This document shows positions 27,001 to 35,630 of a DNA stretch of 64,000 nt, in pieces. This DNA comes from Empedobacter tilapiae. GTDB taxonomy: Bacteria; Bacteroidota; Bacteroidia; Flavobacteriales; Weeksellaceae. Under the pieces are notes generated by a model that saw only the letters and a program-made list of their open reading frames with translations, was not told the origin of the DNA and did no database searches. The first letter of the stretch is position 1, and each line of letters starts with the position of its first letter. Location of the stretch: positions 124,001-188,000 of the forward strand of contig NZ_SRPE01000002.1 in assembly GCF_004785645.1 (NCBI RefSeq), given 5' to 3'. The position numbers were made by a program, and so were the translations under genes.

Positions 27001-27879
27001 TTACTGAAATTGCTTGATATATTGTTTTGGAGTTAAACCGTATTTTTTCTTAAACGCTGATATAAAATGAGATGGATTTTCGTAACCAATTTCAAAAGAA
27101 ATATCTTTTACCATTTGTTGATTTTCTTCGAGTTTATGAAGGGCATGTTCTAACTTTTTATCCAATAAATAACCATAAACAGTTGTTCCGTAAACTTCTT
27201 TAAAACCTTCTTTCAGATGATATTCTGATATCGAAAATTTTTCGCAAAGCTGTTTGATTGTTGGAGGATTTTTAAAATCAGCTAATAAATAATCTTTGAT
27301 TTCTTTGATTCGTTTACCTTCATTTTCATCATTCAGGAAAGGACAATGTTCGGTTTGACTTTCGATTTCAGAAAAATAAAGTGTGAACAACTCATACATT
27401 TTTCCAATTAGAAATAAATTTTGAAATTGTGGAGAAAGTTTCATTTGTTCAATTTGATTCAAAACTAATTTTATCGAAGATCCAATTTCTCGTTCAATAT
27501 AAAACTTTTCTTGTGTCATACTCGAAATCAAATCATTCTGAATTTGATATTCCGCAAACAATTGATGCAATTTTTGAATTGATAAAACGATAATATAAAC
27601 TTTACTTTCAGCATTTATATTTAACGATAATGGAATATCTAATGTTGGATAATAGAACAAAAAACTTTTTCCTTCGTGCAAATTGATTTTATAAATACCA
27701 TTATTAAAATTAAATGTCAACGAACCTTTTGTACAAAAATAGAATTGTATATAACGCTTGTCAATTCCTTTCAGAATAGTATCTGTAGAAGCTGTAAAGT
27801 TGTCAATTTGAGCGATAAATACGTCTGTTGACAATTTATACTCGTTAATTTTACTTTTATGGGTATTTTTTAAATCCAT
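27001..27879 (-). CDS. AraC family transcriptional regulator
   Basis: 292 residues. The C-terminal DNA-binding domain with two helix-turn-helix units covers about residues 190-292 (KDYLLADFKNPPTIKQLCEK and, in the second unit, VKDISFEIGYENPSHFISAF, ending KKYGLTPKQYIKQF). The N-terminal 180 residues look like a cupin-type sensor (IQFYFCTKGSLTFNFNNGIY). It is divergently transcribed from hemA with about 195 bp between them. An AraC gene divergent from hemA is, as I recall, frequent in Flavobacteriia, so it is a reasonable candidate regulator of the haem operon. The ligand is unknown. Confidence 0.88.
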   Translation of the reverse strand: MDLKNTHKSKINEYKLSTDVFIAQIDNFTASTDTILKGIDKRYIQFYFCTKGSLTFNFNNGIYKINLHEGKSFLFYYPTLDIPLSLNINAESKVYIIVLSIQKLHQLFAEYQIQNDLISSMTQEKFYIEREIGSSIKLVLNQIEQMKLSPQFQNLFLIGKMYELFTLYFSEIESQTEHCPFLNDENEGKRIKEIKDYLLADFKNPPTIKQLCEKFSISEYHLKEGFKEVYGTTVYGYLLDKKLEHALHKLEENQQMVKDISFEIGYENPSHFISAFKKKYGLTPKQYIKQFQ

Positions 27880-28050
27880 TTCGAATGATGAGGTTTGTCA
27901 TATAAAAAACGTGATAATTGTCAACTTCGCTCTTTATAATGGTTTACATACAAATATAAACCTTTAATTTATAATTATTCTAAAAAAGCAAACTTTAATT
28001 TTTAGCGTTATTTTTTCTTTTTAAAGTTATTTTTCGAAGACTTTTGAAAC

Positions 28051-28058
28051 TACTTTTG
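28051..28058 (+). promoter_or_regulatory. candidate -7 box of the hemACDE operon
   Basis: TACTTTTG, an exact TAnnTTTG match 18 bp before the hemA ATG. No TTG lies at the normal -33 distance, which would fit a promoter that depends on an activator. Confidence 0.45.
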
Positions 28059-28075
28059 TATCAGTATTTGAAGAA

Positions 28076-29323
28076 ATGGCAATTAGAGGTAATAAAACGG
28101 AAGAAAATTTTTACGTAATCGGAATCAGTTATGAAAAAGCTGACGCCATTACACGTGGTAAATTTACATTTTTCCCGGAACAAGTTGAAACGTTTACACA
28201 AGATTCTAAAACGAATGGTTTAGAAAACTTTTTTATTGTATCAACTTGTAATCGTACTGAATTTTATGGTTTTGCAGAAAACGAAGATCAAATCGTTGAG
28301 CAATATTGTAAATATACAGAAGGTAATGCAGATGAATTCCGTCAATTTATGATGGTAAAAGAAGGAGAAGAAGCGATTACACATTTATTCCGTGTTTCGT
28401 CGGGATTAGAAAGTCAGATTTTAGGTGATTTTGATATCATCGGACAAATCAAAATTTGGTTTTCTCGTTTCAAAAAACAAGGCGCATCAAATGCTTTTTT
28501 AGAGCGTTTGGTAAATACTGCGATTCAAATTAGTAAAAAAGTAAAGAACGAAACTTTCTTAAGTAACGGTTCTGCTTCGGTTGCATATTCTGCGGTTAAT
28601 TTTATTCAAGCAACGCAAGAAAACTTGGCCAATAAAAATATTTTGTTGTACGGAATTGGTAAAATTGGTCGTAATACATGTGCTAATTTGGTCAAACATT
28701 ATCCAAATACAAACATAACGTTAATCAATCGTACAAAAGAAAAGGCAGAAGTTCTTGGATTGAAATATGATATTACCGTAAAAGATCACAGCGAATTAAA
28801 AGAAGAATTACAAAATACAGATATTCTAATTGTTGCTACGGGAGCAAGTAATTACACAATTACAGAAGAAATGATTCCGTTCGATAAGGAAATGACGATT
28901 ATTGATATGTCAGTTCCAGAAAATGTAATTCATACATTGGCTGCTCGCGAATCTATACAATTGGTAAATGTGGACGGATTGTCTAAAATGGTAGATGATA
29001 CGATTGCGCAACGTCGCAATGCAATTCCAGAAGCTTTGGCAATTATAGAGGAGCTTTCTACAGAGTTTTACGAATGGTTAGAAACTAGAGAATTGGTTCC
29101 AGCTATTCAATCTTTCAAAGATAGATTAGACTTTTTTCAGAGTTTTGCTTTAAATAACTTGAAAAAAGATAATGTAAACATTGACGAAAATGAAACGATT
29201 TTAACTGAAAAAGTAATTCAGAAAATTACAAATCAGTTTGCTTCTTATTTGATTGAAAATAAAGAAAATGCAGACGAAACAATTCAGTTAATCGAAAAAA
29301 TGTTTCATTTAAAACAAGCTTAA
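28076..29323 (+). CDS. hemA: glutamyl-tRNA reductase
   Basis: 415 residues. It reduces Glu-tRNA(Glu) to glutamate-1-semialdehyde with NADPH, the first committed step of C5-pathway haem synthesis. The nucleophile Cys58 is in FIVSTCNRTEFYG. LESQILGDFDIIGQIK, the NADPH-binding ILLYGIGKIGRNT and VDGLSKMVDDTIAQRR follow. The C-terminal dimerisation helices extend to the end. It is first in the order hemA-hemC-hemD-hemE. The ATG at 28076 follows the -7 box closely, giving a very short leader. Confidence 0.97.
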   Translation: MAIRGNKTEENFYVIGISYEKADAITRGKFTFFPEQVETFTQDSKTNGLENFFIVSTCNRTEFYGFAENEDQIVEQYCKYTEGNADEFRQFMMVKEGEEAITHLFRVSSGLESQILGDFDIIGQIKIWFSRFKKQGASNAFLERLVNTAIQISKKVKNETFLSNGSASVAYSAVNFIQATQENLANKNILLYGIGKIGRNTCANLVKHYPNTNITLINRTKEKAEVLGLKYDITVKDHSELKEELQNTDILIVATGASNYTITEEMIPFDKEMTIIDMSVPENVIHTLAARESIQLVNVDGLSKMVDDTIAQRRNAIPEALAIIEELSTEFYEWLETRELVPAIQSFKDRLDFFQSFALNNLKKDNVNIDENETILTEKVIQKITNQFASYLIENKENADETIQLIEKMFHLKQA

Positions 29324-29330
29324 TACAATC

Positions 29331-30257
29331 ATGAAAACAATAAAAATTGGTACACGTCAAAGTCCGTTAGCGCTTTGGCAAGCCAATAAAGTTGCTTCTA
29401 TTCTTGAGGCAAAAGGTCATCCAACAGAAATCGTTCCGATTACTTCTGAAGGTGATGCAAATCTAAAACAACCGATTTATTCATTAGGTTTAACAGGTGT
29501 TTTTACGCGTTCATTGGACATTGCTTTGTTAAATGATCAAGTTGATATTGCGGTTCATTCGTTGAAAGATGTACCAACTGTTTTACCAGAAACATTAGAG
29601 TTGATTGCGTATCCAGAGCGTGCAAGTTCTGCGGATATTTTGGTTTACAAATCGGAAGATATTTTCGAGAAAGAACACCGAATTATTGCAACAGGATCTT
29701 TGCGTCGTAAAGCATTTTGGAATCATAAATATCCAAATGATACGATTGTAGATTTACGTGGAAATGTGCAATTACGTCTGAAAAAATTGCAAGATAATGC
29801 AGATTGGGACGGAGCTGTATTTGCTTTTGCAGGTTTGGATCGTTCAGAAATTTTGAATGAATTGGCTGAAAAAGGTCTTCATTATAAAGTTATTGATTGG
29901 ATGATTGCTGCGCCATCACAAGGAATTTTGGGAATTGTTGCCAAAGAAGGTTTTGATTTGAGTGATATTAATAATCTGCAATGTGAACTTTTTGCAACAG
30001 TAGAACGTCAATTCTTGAATGTTTTAGAAGGAGGTTGTACAGCGCCAATTGGTGCATTAGTTGAGAAAATTGATGAAGAAAATTACTCGTTCAAAGGAGC
30101 AATTTTATCAATTGATGGACAGGAAATGATTTCAATCGAAAGACAATTCAAAGCAGATGAATATTTGACGAAAGGTCGCGAATTTGCTGAAGAATGTATT
30201 GCTCAAGGTGCTGCAAGAATGATTGAAGAAATTAAAAAAGAAATCGGAACGAAATAG
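29331..30257 (+). CDS. hemC: hydroxymethylbilane synthase (porphobilinogen deaminase)
   Basis: 308 residues. It links four porphobilinogen units into hydroxymethylbilane. KIGTRQSPLALWQAN at the N-terminus, HSLKDVPT (catalytic Asp80 region), TGSLRRKA and LRGNVQLRLKKL bind the substrate, and the dipyrromethane cofactor is attached to Cys236 in LEGGCTAPIGA. Starts 7 bp after hemA, and its stop codon overlaps the GTG start of hemD. Confidence 0.97.
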   Translation: MKTIKIGTRQSPLALWQANKVASILEAKGHPTEIVPITSEGDANLKQPIYSLGLTGVFTRSLDIALLNDQVDIAVHSLKDVPTVLPETLELIAYPERASSADILVYKSEDIFEKEHRIIATGSLRRKAFWNHKYPNDTIVDLRGNVQLRLKKLQDNADWDGAVFAFAGLDRSEILNELAEKGLHYKVIDWMIAAPSQGILGIVAKEGFDLSDINNLQCELFATVERQFLNVLEGGCTAPIGALVEKIDEENYSFKGAILSIDGQEMISIERQFKADEYLTKGREFAEECIAQGAARMIEEIKKEIGTK

Positions 30258-30934
30258 TGCGAACAAGAGTTTTATTTACGAAGTTTATTTCTACTGAATT
30301 GCTTGAAAAAGAATTTGGAGATGATGTTGAGGTGGTTTGTAAACCAACTTTACATATAGAATTGACTTTGAAAAATGAAATTTCTGCACAGATTGATGAA
30401 TTCGTTCATCAATTTATCGTGACGAGTCAAAATACAGTAAATGCCATTCAAGGATTGGAATTGAATGGTCATTTTTTTGTTGTTGGAAAAAAAACGGCAG
30501 AAAAACTAAAAGCGCAAAACAGAAAGGTTGTGTTGATTGAAGATTATGCAGAAGATTTAGCTCCGAAATTGATTTCAGGAAATTATTCTCCGAAATGGAA
30601 CTTCTTATGCGGTTTATCGCGCCGAGATTTGTTGGTAAATGAATTGTCAAAAGCAAATCACGAAGTCAATCAAATTATTACATATCAATCAGAACAGGTT
30701 GTTTATCAATTAAATGAAACTTTTGATGTGTATGCTTTTTTTAGTCCGTTATCATTCAAAGCGTTTCATCAACAAAATAAAATATCGGAAAGTTCGCGTA
30801 TTTTTACAATCGGAAATACAACAACTTCTGCGATACAAGAAGTTTATCCAAATCATGAAATTATAACTGCGCAAACACCATTGGTGGAAGTAGTTATCGA
30901 AAATATAAAAAAATACATCAATGATAAAAAATGA
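30257..30934 (+). CDS. hemD: uroporphyrinogen-III synthase
   Basis: 225 residues. It closes hydroxymethylbilane to uroporphyrinogen III. The sequence is poorly conserved, as always in this family, but [13 protein letters not shown] (about residues 53-65), [12 protein letters not shown], and [14 protein letters not shown] with [11 protein letters not shown] in the second half match the two-domain HemD pattern. The start is GTG, overlapping the hemC stop (TAGTG), and the gene overlaps hemE by 14 bp, so the operon is tightly coupled. Identity is supported mainly by its place in the operon. Confidence 0.92.
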   Translation: MRTRVLFTKFISTELLEKEFGDDVEVVCKPTLHIELTLKNEISAQIDEFVHQFIVTSQNTVNAIQGLELNGHFFVVGKKTAEKLKAQNRKVVLIEDYAEDLAPKLISGNYSPKWNFLCGLSRRDLLVNELSKANHEVNQIITYQSEQVVYQLNETFDVYAFFSPLSFKAFHQQNKISESSRIFTIGNTTTSAIQEVYPNHEIITAQTPLVEVVIENIKKYINDKK

Positions 30935-31949
30935 TTTGCTTTTAAAAGCATTGAGAGGTGAGGAGGTAGAACGTCCGCCAGTGTGGATGATGCGTCAAGC
31001 AGGACGTTATTTACCAGAATTTATCGAATTGAGAGATAAATATGATTTCTTTACACGTTGTCAAACGCCAGAATTAGCGGCTGAAATTACAGTTCAACCA
31101 ATTCGTCGTTTTCCGTTGGATGCAGCTATTATCTTTTCGGATATTTTGGTTGTACCACAAGCAATGGGAATGAATTTTGAGATGAAACCTGGTGTTGGTC
31201 CGTGGTTAGAGAATCCTATTCGTACGGCTGCAGATGTAGAAAAAGTTTATATTCCTGATGTTGAAGAAGAGTTAGGTTACGTGTACAAAGCGATGGATTT
31301 GACGAAAAAAGAATTGGATAATAATATTCCTTTGATTGGTTTCGCAGGTTCTCCTTGGACGTTGTTGTGTTATGCAGTAGAAGGACAAGGTTCTAAATCT
31401 TTTGATAAAGCGAAAGGTTTTTGTTTCCAAAATCCAGTTGCAGCGCATCAATTGTTAGAAAAAATCACTCAAACTACGATTCAATATTTGTTGAAAAAAG
31501 TGGAACACGGAGCAAATGTGATTCAGATTTTTGATTCTTGGGGAGGAATGTTATCGCCAAAAGATTATGATGAATTTTCTTGGAAATATATTGAGCAAAT
31601 TGTAAACGAAGTTTCTAAAGTAGTTCCTGTAACAGTTTTTGCAAAAGGTTGTTGGTTCGCTTTAGAGAAAATGGCTGATTCTAAAGCTTCTGCTTTGGGT
31701 GTTGATTGGACAATTACGCCACAATTAGCGCGTGAGTTTACAGGTTTCAAAAAGACATTACAAGGTAACTTTGATCCTTCTCGTTTGTTATCGCCACCAG
31801 AAACTATTCAGCAAATGGTAAAAGAAATGATTGACGATTTTGGTCCATATAAATATATTGCCAATTTAGGTCACGGAATTTTACCAAATATTCCAGTTGA
31901 AAATGCACAAGCTTTTATAGAAGCTGTTGTAAATTATAAGAGAGATTAA
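30921..31949 (+). CDS. hemE: uroporphyrinogen decarboxylase
   Basis: 342 residues. It removes four acetate carboxyls to give coproporphyrinogen III. The N-terminal [16 protein letters not shown] (about residues 19-34) holds the catalytic arginine loop. [13 protein letters not shown] carries the central Asp, and [25 protein letters not shown] and NLGHGILPN follow. It is the last gene of the hem operon and is followed by a terminator. The next enzyme (HemF/HemN) and HemG/HemY are not in this part of the window. Confidence 0.97.
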   Translation: MIKNDLLLKALRGEEVERPPVWMMRQAGRYLPEFIELRDKYDFFTRCQTPELAAEITVQPIRRFPLDAAIIFSDILVVPQAMGMNFEMKPGVGPWLENPIRTAADVEKVYIPDVEEELGYVYKAMDLTKKELDNNIPLIGFAGSPWTLLCYAVEGQGSKSFDKAKGFCFQNPVAAHQLLEKITQTTIQYLLKKVEHGANVIQIFDSWGGMLSPKDYDEFSWKYIEQIVNEVSKVVPVTVFAKGCWFALEKMADSKASALGVDWTITPQLAREFTGFKKTLQGNFDPSRLLSPPETIQQMVKEMIDDFGPYKYIANLGHGILPNIPVENAQAFIEAVVNYKRD

Positions 31950-31968
31950 GAAACTCGATATAACAAGA

Positions 31969-31995
31969 AAACCTTCCGTAATGGAAGGTTTTTTA
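31969..31995. terminator. bidirectional terminator after hemE
   Basis: The arms AAAACCTTCC (31969-31978) and GGAAGGTTTT (31984-31993) with a 5-nt loop, between the convergent hemE and the secreted-protein gene. Confidence 0.88.
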
Positions 31996-32661
31996 TTGAA
32001 TATATAATTTAAATTTTACAATATTATTTAGATCTTTTGTATAAGAAGCGATCCAATAATAATTATTCTCTTTACTTAAAACTCTATATTGATATATTTC
32101 TCTTTTTCTACTAAATGATTTTTTCATTGAATTATTACTTTCTAAAAATTCTAGATTAAAATCATTATTTTTTATCCAATATAATTTTAGTTTAGAAAAA
32201 GATTCATCAATAAAATATTCAATCCAATTATTATCTTCAATTTTTACAATTGTTTTATTTCCTTCGTAATCAAAATAATATAATTCAGAAGCTGACTTTA
32301 CTAAATTATAATCTTTGTCATTGATTGTTGATTTAGGCAAATTTTCTAAAGTAATCCAGTTTTCATTATTTTTTTCAGAGAATTTCTTTATTATATCAGT
32401 GTATTCTTTACAATTTTTTTGAAATCTATAAAAAATAGCTTCTTCTTCAGCTTGAATTTCATCTTTTGAAAAAACTTTAAAATATTTAATTAAACTAACA
32501 TCTTGATTAACTAAATTAATTCTTTCTAAATCATTAAGATTTTTATTTTTGGAAAGGATATTACAAAGATTATGAATTAGTATATCTCTTTTTTCATCAA
32601 TATTTTGTGAAAAAGAAATTGAACAAATTAAAAATAGAATGTAAGTTAGATAATATTTCAT
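31993..32661 (-). CDS. secreted protein of unknown function
   Basis: 222 residues, signal peptide MKYYLTYILFLICSISFSQ. The mature part is helical and lysine-rich in the first half and strand-like in the second (YYFDYEGNKTIVKIEDNNW, IEYFIDESFSKLKLYWIKN). No family is recognised. The gene is even more AT-rich than its neighbours, with many AAT and AAA codons. It is 61 bp downstream of a four-helix membrane protein gene on the same strand and may share its transcript. Confidence 0.6.
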   Translation of the reverse strand: MKYYLTYILFLICSISFSQNIDEKRDILIHNLCNILSKNKNLNDLERINLVNQDVSLIKYFKVFSKDEIQAEEEAIFYRFQKNCKEYTDIIKKFSEKNNENWITLENLPKSTINDKDYNLVKSASELYYFDYEGNKTIVKIEDNNWIEYFIDESFSKLKLYWIKNNDFNLEFLESNNSMKKSFSRKREIYQYRVLSKENNYYWIASYTKDLNNIVKFKLYIQ

Positions 32662-32722
32662 TTTTGGTTTTTATAATCAATAAAATATGAATCATTAAAA
32701 TCTTTGAAATAAAATTAGTATT

Positions 32723-33241
32723 TCATTTAGTAAAATTTCTTGAGAGTTTATCGCTGAAAATGATTCCAATAAAAGAAAGTAGAATAATAATTGAACTCGA
32801 AATTAAATCAGTAGAAAGTACGTCCTGAAAAGAATCTTTCACGCCAAAATATTTTATTGTTGAATTGATAAAAATAGGTAATTGAAAAATCAATAAAATA
32901 ATCGAAACGACTATTATCGAAATCTGTGCATATTTTTGAATAGTAATTGTAATATTTTCAATTTTTATATCTCCAAAATACTTTTCAATTCGAAGCAATT
33001 TGATTATAATTTCTGTTTTATAAATAAAAGTATAGTAAATCAAAAATAGTACAATGGATAGAATTACAAGCGTGATGTAAGGAAATAAAACAATATTTTG
33101 ATTTTTTATTTCTTCTGGAAAAAATATATCAAAGTTCATTAGCAGGTTGATTTGTTCAGGAACAAATGTTATGAAAGTTTCGACAATAAAGAAAAAACCA
33201 ATCAGTTTGATTATGATTGCAAATAGATTTTTAATCGTCAT
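32723..33241 (-). CDS. integral membrane protein, unknown
   Basis: 172 residues with four predicted membrane helices: about residues 8-27, 52-73, 107-127 and 147-165. The start is MTIKNLFAIIIKLIGFFFIV. Between helices 2 and 3 is a 30-residue cytosol-type loop with charged residues (LLRIEKYFGDIKIENI). I do not recognise the family. Like its neighbour it is very AT-rich. Confidence 0.6.
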   Translation of the reverse strand: MTIKNLFAIIIKLIGFFFIVETFITFVPEQINLLMNFDIFFPEEIKNQNIVLFPYITLVILSIVLFLIYYTFIYKTEIIIKLLRIEKYFGDIKIENITITIQKYAQISIIVVSIILLIFQLPIFINSTIKYFGVKDSFQDVLSTDLISSSIIILLSFIGIIFSDKLSRNFTK

Positions 33242-33392
33242 TTTATTTCGTGTTAATTATTATAAATGTAATAAATATATTCTCAACCTCCATTTTAACA
33301 GAAAATTAAAAGTTAAGAATTTTATATTCAATCAAAATCTATTATTTTAGTAGAAATATTCATAATATAAGTAAACTACATAAAAGAATAAG

Positions 33393-34169
33393 ATGAAAAA
33401 GGGTATATTTTTGATGTCGGTTTTAGGTGTTCTTTTCTTTGTTCAATCATGCGAAACGAAGAAAGATAATACTGACTCAACAAAAGAAGAAGTGGTACAG
33501 AAAGATACAGTTCAGTCAACTGAATCTGTTGGAAATCCGACAGATGTTAAAGCTGACCCAGGAACTTTTCAAATCAAACCTTTGAAATATGGTTACGATG
33601 AGTTGAACCAATACATTGATGCAAAAACAATGGAAGTTCATTTCTCTAAACATTATTTAGGATATATCAACAAATTGAATACGGCGCTAAAAGATGCAAA
33701 TATCAAATCGAATGATATTGTAGACATTTTGAAAAAAATGGATATGAATAATGGTGCTTTACGAAATAATGCAGGTGGATATTATAATCATATGTTATAT
33801 TTCGATATTATGTCTCCAACACCTCAAAAAGAACCTACAGGAGAATTAAAAGCGAAAATTGACGCAACATTTGGTTCTACAGAAGAATTATTGAAACAAT
33901 TGGATGAAGCTGGATCTAAACGTTTTGGTTCTGGTTGGGCTTGGTTGGTTGTAAAAGAAGATGGTTCTTTAGCTGTTACAAGTACAGCAAATCAAGATAA
34001 TCCATTGATGCCAGGAGCGGAAATAGCAGGAATGCCTATTTTAGGAATTGATGTTTGGGAACATGCTTATTACTTAAAATATCAAAATAAACGTGATGAT
34101 TATTTGAAAGCGTTTAACAATGTTTTAGATTGGAAACAAGTTGAAGATAATTACAAGAAAGCGAAATAG
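33393..34169 (+). CDS. superoxide dismutase [Mn/Fe], lipoprotein form
   Basis: 258 residues. A lipoprotein signal ends in FVQSC (Cys20), then an acidic, threonine-rich linker of about 35 residues, then a full Fe/Mn superoxide dismutase. Metal ligands by alignment are His83 (MEVHFSKHY), His133 (GGYYNHMLYF), Asp220 and His224 (GIDVWEHAYY). Gly in NNAGG and Gln201 in STANQDNPLM are the Mn-type pattern, so Mn or cambialistic use is likely. The lipid anchor would place it in the envelope, to remove superoxide outside the cytosol. Monocistronic, with a strong terminator after it. Confidence 0.93.
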   Translation: MKKGIFLMSVLGVLFFVQSCETKKDNTDSTKEEVVQKDTVQSTESVGNPTDVKADPGTFQIKPLKYGYDELNQYIDAKTMEVHFSKHYLGYINKLNTALKDANIKSNDIVDILKKMDMNNGALRNNAGGYYNHMLYFDIMSPTPQKEPTGELKAKIDATFGSTEELLKQLDEAGSKRFGSGWAWLVVKEDGSLAVTSTANQDNPLMPGAEIAGMPILGIDVWEHAYYLKYQNKRDDYLKAFNNVLDWKQVEDNYKKAK

Positions 34170-34183
34170 ACTTTCAGTAACAA

Positions 34184-34225
34184 CATAAAAAAAGCTTCTC
34201 AAATTTTTGAGAAGCTTTTTTTATG
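34184..34225. terminator. bidirectional terminator after the superoxide dismutase gene
   Basis: A perfect stem of about 19 bp: 34184-34202 (with the core AAGCTTCTCAA) against 34207-34225, with A and T runs at its base on either strand. It serves the sod gene and the convergent small sorting-domain gene. Confidence 0.9.
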
Positions 34226-34239
34226 TATTTGAATAGTTA

Positions 34240-34563
34240 TTAATTCTTAATCAACGATTGTGTTTCTGTTGTTCCATCTTCGTTAAAAATGCGAACAATG
34301 TATTTTCCTTTTTTTAGACTTTGTACGTTAAAGTTTGCTTTTTGACTACCGTCTAATTTTTTATTCATAACCTCATTTCCAATAATAGAGTAAATAGACA
34401 CAGAGCTAGCTTTTGATGGATTATCAAATTTTATTGTGAACATAGAACTCGTAGGATTTGGGTAAATGCTAACAGAACTCTTATCCTGATCAAGTCGTGA
34501 TTGAGCTGATGCGGATGTTATAGTGAATAAAAAAATTGTTATAAATAGTATAAAGTGTTTCAT
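34240..34563 (-). CDS. small secreted protein made almost only of a type IX sorting domain
   Basis: 107 residues. A signal peptide (MKHFILFITIFLFTITSASA) is followed after about 10 residues by a complete type A sorting domain: SIYPNPTSSMFTIKFDN, VSIYSIIGNEV, LKKGKYIVRIFNEDGT, TQSLIKN. There is no room for a cargo domain, so the mature product would be a bare secretion signal. Such short proteins occur in Bacteroidota, but I know no established role. It could be the leftover of a larger gene or an independent small surface protein. The gene sits between two terminators and is not disrupted. Confidence 0.85.
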   Translation of the reverse strand: MKHFILFITIFLFTITSASAQSRLDQDKSSVSIYPNPTSSMFTIKFDNPSKASSVSIYSIIGNEVMNKKLDGSQKANFNVQSLKKGKYIVRIFNEDGTTETQSLIKN

Positions 34564-34635
34564 ATGCTTGTAATCCTAACAAATATAAAAATAAATAATT
34601 ATAAAACAAACATTTCAAAATATATACCAAATAAA

Positions 34636-34663
34636 AAAGTGATGCTAAATTTAGCATCACTTT
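34636..34663 (-). terminator. intrinsic terminator after tsf
   Basis: The arms AAAGTGATGCTA (34636-34647) and TAGCATCACTTT (34652-34663) with loop AATT. On the minus strand it runs into TTTTTT, about 30 bp after the tsf stop. Confidence 0.88.
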
Positions 34664-34691
34664 AAGATATATAATAAAAATTATAAATGTA

Positions 34692-35516
34692 TTATAAGCT
34701 GTAACGGATAAATCCAGTTACTTTCAAGTCAGCGTTAACAGCTTTAACGATATCTTGAACAGAAGTTTTTCCATCTTTGATTGACGCTTGGTGAACTAAT
34801 GTATTCTCTTTGAAGAATTTTTGTAATTTACCTTGAGCGATGTTTTCAATCATGTTTTCTGGTTTACCTTCAGCAGCTAAAGTTTCTTTAGCGATAGCTA
34901 ATTCAGTATCGATTACAGATTGAGCAACTTGAGTTTCATCTAAAGCTACTGGGTTCATAGCAGCAACTTGCATAGCAACGTCACGAGCAACCTCAGAAGC
35001 ACCTTCTACGTTAGCAGATAAAGAAACTACAGCACCAATTTTGTTACCTGCGTGAATGTAAGAATTAACGATAGCACCTTCGATAACTTGGAAAGTACCT
35101 ATTTCTATTTTCTCTCCAATAACACCTGTTTGCTCAGTTAATTTTTCACCAACTGTGATACCTGCAAATGGTAAAGCTAATAATTCTTCTTTAGAGTTAA
35201 CTGTTAAAGCTAAATCAGCTATTTCATTAGCCATAGCAACGAAAGATTCGTTTTTAGCAACAAAGTCAGTCTCACAATTCAAAGCGATAACGATTCCTTT
35301 AGTTTGGTCAGCGTTAACTTTAGCGATAACTGCACCTTCAGTAGACTCACGATCTGCTCTTTTAGCAGCTACTTTTTGTCCTTGTTTGCGTAAAACTTCT
35401 ACTGCTTTATCGAAATCTCCACCAGCTTCTTCTAAAGCTTTTTTAGAGTCCATCATTCCCGCACCAGTTGCGTTTCTTAATTTACTTACCTCAGCGGCTG
35501 TTGCTTTGTAGCTCAT
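34692..35516 (-). CDS. tsf: elongation factor Ts
   Basis: 274 residues. It is the nucleotide exchange factor for EF-Tu. The N-terminal UBA-like domain has VSKLRNATGAGMMDSKKALEEAGGD and VLRKQG. The conserved EF-Tu contact region reads CETDFVAKNESFVAMA (about residues 79-94). The rest is the two-part core domain. Last gene of the rplM-rpsI-rpsB-tsf cluster, before a strong terminator. A hairpin lies in the 114-bp gap to rpsB. Confidence 0.97.
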   Translation of the reverse strand: MSYKATAAEVSKLRNATGAGMMDSKKALEEAGGDFDKAVEVLRKQGQKVAAKRADRESTEGAVIAKVNADQTKGIVIALNCETDFVAKNESFVAMANEIADLALTVNSKEELLALPFAGITVGEKLTEQTGVIGEKIEIGTFQVIEGAIVNSYIHAGNKIGAVVSLSANVEGASEVARDVAMQVAAMNPVALDETQVAQSVIDTELAIAKETLAAEGKPENMIENIAQGKLQKFFKENTLVHQASIKDGKTSVQDIVKAVNADLKVTGFIRYSL

Positions 35517-35556
35517 AGTAATATTTTTATTTTGTTTCTTAATATTTTAAATAAAA

Positions 35557-35591
35557 GTAGCTCATACACCACAAAGTGGTATAGGAGCTAC
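35557..35591 (-). promoter_or_regulatory. hairpin between rpsB and tsf (possible attenuator)
   Basis: The sequence GTAGCTC..CACCAC (35557-35572) can pair with 35576-35591 over 16 positions with two mismatches and a 3-nt loop. On the transcript the hairpin is followed by ACTTTTATTT, a weak T-run. This could be a partial terminator that lowers tsf expression relative to rpsB, or an RNA processing site. Confidence 0.5.
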
Positions 35592-35630
35592 AAGGTATAT
35601 TATATCGATGAATTGATCATCAAGTTAATG

